A stretch of DNA of 64,000 nt from Pseudanabaena frigida (GTDB taxonomy: Bacteria > Cyanobacteriota > Cyanobacteriia > Pseudanabaenales > Pseudanabaenaceae), in contig QBML01000012.1 of NCBI GenBank assembly GCA_003242085.1, forward strand, positions 62,001 through 126,000, in the 5' to 3' direction. Of this stretch, positions 61,987 to 64,000 are shown piece by piece; position 1 is the first letter of the stretch; each line of letters begins with the position of its first letter. The translations under genes and the position numbers were made by a program. The notes beneath the pieces were generated by a model. That model was not told the origin of the DNA. It did no database searches and saw only the letters and a list, made by a program, of their open reading frames with translations.

Positions 61987-62757
61987 CTACGAACCCAAAT
62001 ATGCTTCTAAAACTTTAGGATCGGTTTGAATTTCGGAGGGTGAGCCATCGGCGAGATTGTGACCTTCGGCTAAGACCCAGACGCGATCGCATAGGGACAT
62101 AATCACATCCATATTGTGTTCGATAATCAAAAAGCTCAAGCCTTCTTGATTTAACTTGTGGATAAGACTACAAATCTCTTCAATCAAAGCAGGATTTACT
62201 CCCGCCGCAGGTTCATCTAGCAAGATTAATTTTGGGTCAGTCATTAAGGCGCGAGCGATTTCTAATAATTTGCGCTGACCACCCGACAGACAACCTGCAT
62301 AGTCATCCGCCATCCTGATTAAGCCTACTGATTCAAGAATATGCCTCGCTTTCTCGCGATTTTCCCGTTCCTGAGTCGCAATTTTTTGCCCTTGAAACCA
62401 AGTATTCCAAAACTTTTCGCCCACTTGCTCTTGTGCTGCTAGCAGCATATTTTCTAGCACCGATAGTCGTGACAGCACACGAGGTACTTGGAAAGTGCGA
62501 ATCATCCCAAGTTTGGCGATCGCATGGGGGGGCTTTCCTTGAATCGGCATTCCATTAAACTGCACCGTACCGCGATCGGGTTTGAGAAAATTAGAGAGCA
62601 ATCCAAAAAATGTAGTTTTCCCTGCCCCGTTGGGACCAATTAATCCAGTGATACTTCCCGCAGGGACTTCAATCTGAGCATTACTAACGGCATGAATGCC
62701 GCCAAAGGATTTAGAGATATTTTCAGCTTTGAGGATTGGGAATTGGGAATTGGTCAT
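61987..62757 (-). CDS. livG: Branched-chain amino acid-type ABC transporter ATPase (LivG/NatA-like)
   Basis: A 256-aa ABC ATPase of the HAAT class: Walker A GLIGPNGAGKTTFFGLLSNF, Q-loop IRTFQVPRVLSRLSVLENML, signature GCLSGGQRKLLEIARALM, Walker B KLILLDEPAAGVNPALIEEI and H-loop LIIEHNMDVIMSL. The long helix after the Q-loop is typical of LivG/UrtD. In cyanobacteria the closest system is the neutral amino acid transporter Nat. Permeases and binding protein are not in the window, so the substrate remains open. Confidence 0.9.
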   Translation of the reverse strand: MTNSQFPILKAENISKSFGGIHAVSNAQIEVPAGSITGLIGPNGAGKTTFFGLLSNFLKPDRGTVQFNGMPIQGKPPHAIAKLGMIRTFQVPRVLSRLSVLENMLLAAQEQVGEKFWNTWFQGQKIATQERENREKARHILESVGLIRMADDYAGCLSGGQRKLLEIARALMTDPKLILLDEPAAGVNPALIEEICSLIHKLNQEGLSFLIIEHNMDVIMSLCDRVWVLAEGHNLADGSPSEIQTDPKVLEAYLGS

Positions 62758-62865
62758 TGAAAATTTAGGAGTTGAATGATTAGTAATGGGTAATGAAAAT
62801 GGTCATAAGTTTTCGGTAATTTATTTTATCAGCCTAACTAAAGTCCATCATCAATTACCAATCAT

Positions 62866-64000
62866 CTAAACCGACATTGCTTGAACAGACTCAGCGATCG
62901 TTCCAGCTATTGGTAACTCACAACGATCTTGATAGACACTCAAGTCAAACCAGAATGTAGTACCAACACCGACCTCACTCTTGATATGGATCTCACTGTG
63001 ATGCTTTTCGACAATATTGCGAACAATCGATAGACCTAAGCCCGTGCCTTCAAGGGTATGGACTTTATCCTCAACGCGGAAAAACCGATCGAATACGCGA
63101 TCGCAATCTTCAGCAGGAATACCCCGACCAGTATCTTCAACCTCGACTCTCACATAATTGACAGTTCGATGGGGTTGAGTAGTGGTTTGGTCTTGCCACG
63201 GATAGATCCGAATGATGACTTTGCCACCAGATTCAGTAAATTTGAGGGCATTGCCAACTAAGTTTGATAAGACCTGCAAAATTAGATCGTAATTACCCCA
63301 AATGCGCTCGAGGTTCGGTTGAATATCATGAATTAGCTCGATCCCCTTAGAAGACGCATTAAGCTTATAAGTTCGCACCGTTTGCTCAATTGTCTCTGAT
63401 AAATCGATCGCTGAGAAATGATATTGGCGACCTGACTCCAGACGCGATAGGTCGAGGACATCATTGACCAATCGCGTTAGGCGATCAGTTTCACTATTGG
63501 CAGTACCGAGAAATTCCTTTTTCTGATCGTCGCTTAATTCATCGCCATATTCGTGCAAAGTCTCAATAAAAGACTTGATGTTAAACAACGGCGTACGTAA
63601 TTCATGGCTGACATTACTAATAAACCGACTCTGGGCAGCATTTAGCTCCACTTCGCGGGTGATGTCCTGAATCGTAATTGCAATCCCTTTAATGGCATTA
63701 CTCGAACTTAAAACGCTGGTAATCCAGATCCTAAAGGCATGGGCAAGCACCGAATCTTTATCCCCCGAAGCCATAATCCGAAATTCACCACCCTCGCGAT
63801 CGCCAGTGGCAATTTGCATCAGCGATCGCCCCAAATCGGCACTAAGTCGCTCTGGCAAAATATTCAAAATACTTTTGCCTTGCCACCCATTTTTTTCCAA
63901 ATCCTGATCCCAACCCATAATCTTGATTGCCGCAGGATTAGCCAGCACAATCCGCATATCAGAGTCGAGTAACAACGCCCCATCCGCGATCGTTGAAACT
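62866..64000 (-). CDS. nblS: NblS (Hik33)-type sensor histidine kinase, 5' end beyond the window
   Basis: The visible 378 residues enter in frame from the right edge with VSTIADGALLLDSDMRIVLA, the start of the PAS domain, then HisKA with FISNVSHELRTPLFNIKSFI, the conserved continuation TANSETDRLTRLVNDVLDLS, N-box NLVGNALKFTESGGK and G2 GTGLGLSIVRNIVEKHHS. This sequence is characteristic of NblS/Hik33, the essential cyanobacterial kinase for high light, cold, osmotic and nutrient stress, which works with RpaB. The membrane and HAMP parts must lie beyond base 64000. Confidence 0.88.
   Translation of the reverse strand, partial: VSTIADGALLLDSDMRIVLANPAAIKIMGWDQDLEKNGWQGKSILNILPERLSADLGRSLMQIATGDREGGEFRIMASGDKDSVLAHAFRIWITSVLSSSNAIKGIAITIQDITREVELNAAQSRFISNVSHELRTPLFNIKSFIETLHEYGDELSDDQKKEFLGTANSETDRLTRLVNDVLDLSRLESGRQYHFSAIDLSETIEQTVRTYKLNASSKGIELIHDIQPNLERIWGNYDLILQVLSNLVGNALKFTESGGKVIIRIYPWQDQTTTQPHRTVNYVRVEVEDTGRGIPAEDCDRVFDRFFRVEDKVHTLEGTGLGLSIVRNIVEKHHSEIHIKSEVGVGTTFWFDLSVYQDRCELPIAGTIAESVQAMSV

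Overview
The window is cyanobacterial chromosomal DNA. It carries psaE (photosystem I), chlG (chlorophyll synthase), nblS, sufR-sufBCD and many small families known only from cyanobacteria (Npun_F0813, DUF2301, DUF2584, DUF3326, DUF4090, DUF7219). The HIP1 octamer GCGATCGC is very frequent. Gene content and the abundance of long gene-end hairpins suggest a filamentous, Pseudanabaena-like lineage; that placement is inference. The lysyl-tRNA synthetase is the class I (archaeal-type) form.

Layout. 1-15,000 is mostly housekeeping: dnaB, a protease-dead site-2-protease relative, a sugar transferase, holA, aroB, infC, a PilP-like lipoprotein, an L,D-transpeptidase, psaE and mutM. 15,000-30,000 is accessory. 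It holds a two-component pair, a PIN-type toxin-antitoxin pair enclosed by ~94-bp tandem repeats, and a translationally coupled five-gene operon (Trypco1, ChlI-like AAA+, ChlD-like vWA, CHAT protease, LRR-Roc-COR GTPase) that looks like an NTP-dependent conflict (defence/programmed-death) system. After it come a graveyard of gene fragments, a Crp-type regulator with a glycosyltransferase-like gene, and a Ser/Thr kinase. 30,000-40,100 is a cation-transport block: kdpA-kdpB-kdpF-kdpC, a nuclease-fold gene, a short kdpD without kinase, and a convergent P2-type ATPase. 40,300-45,500 is iron-sulfur assembly: nfu, sufR and, divergently, sufBCD. 45,500-64,000 mixes a lytic transglycosylase, an RND adaptor, chlG, a Septu-like ATPase/HNH pair, lysS, a PAS kinase, an HDAC-like deacetylase, rpmG-rpsR, YefM-YoeB, a LivG-type ATPase and the 3' part of nblS.

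The best candidate for an unusual biological system is the operon at 18,293-25,630. Its AAA+/vWA pair resembles magnesium chelatase but sits with a caspase-like protease and a signalling GTPase. The block from 16,804 to 25,630 is bounded by two direct ungapped 120-bp copies (about 90% identical) of a histidine-kinase segment, which suggests it can be gained or lost as a unit. A second theme is a family of perfect hairpins at gene ends whose apex is nearly always GC-N3-GC while the arms differ. Some lie inside ~105-112-bp elements with terminal inverted repeats, and several supply stop codons, or in one case the start codon, of neighbouring genes.

No rRNA, tRNA, CRISPR array, transposase gene or replication origin was recognised. 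All functional calls come from reading motifs by eye; no database search was run.
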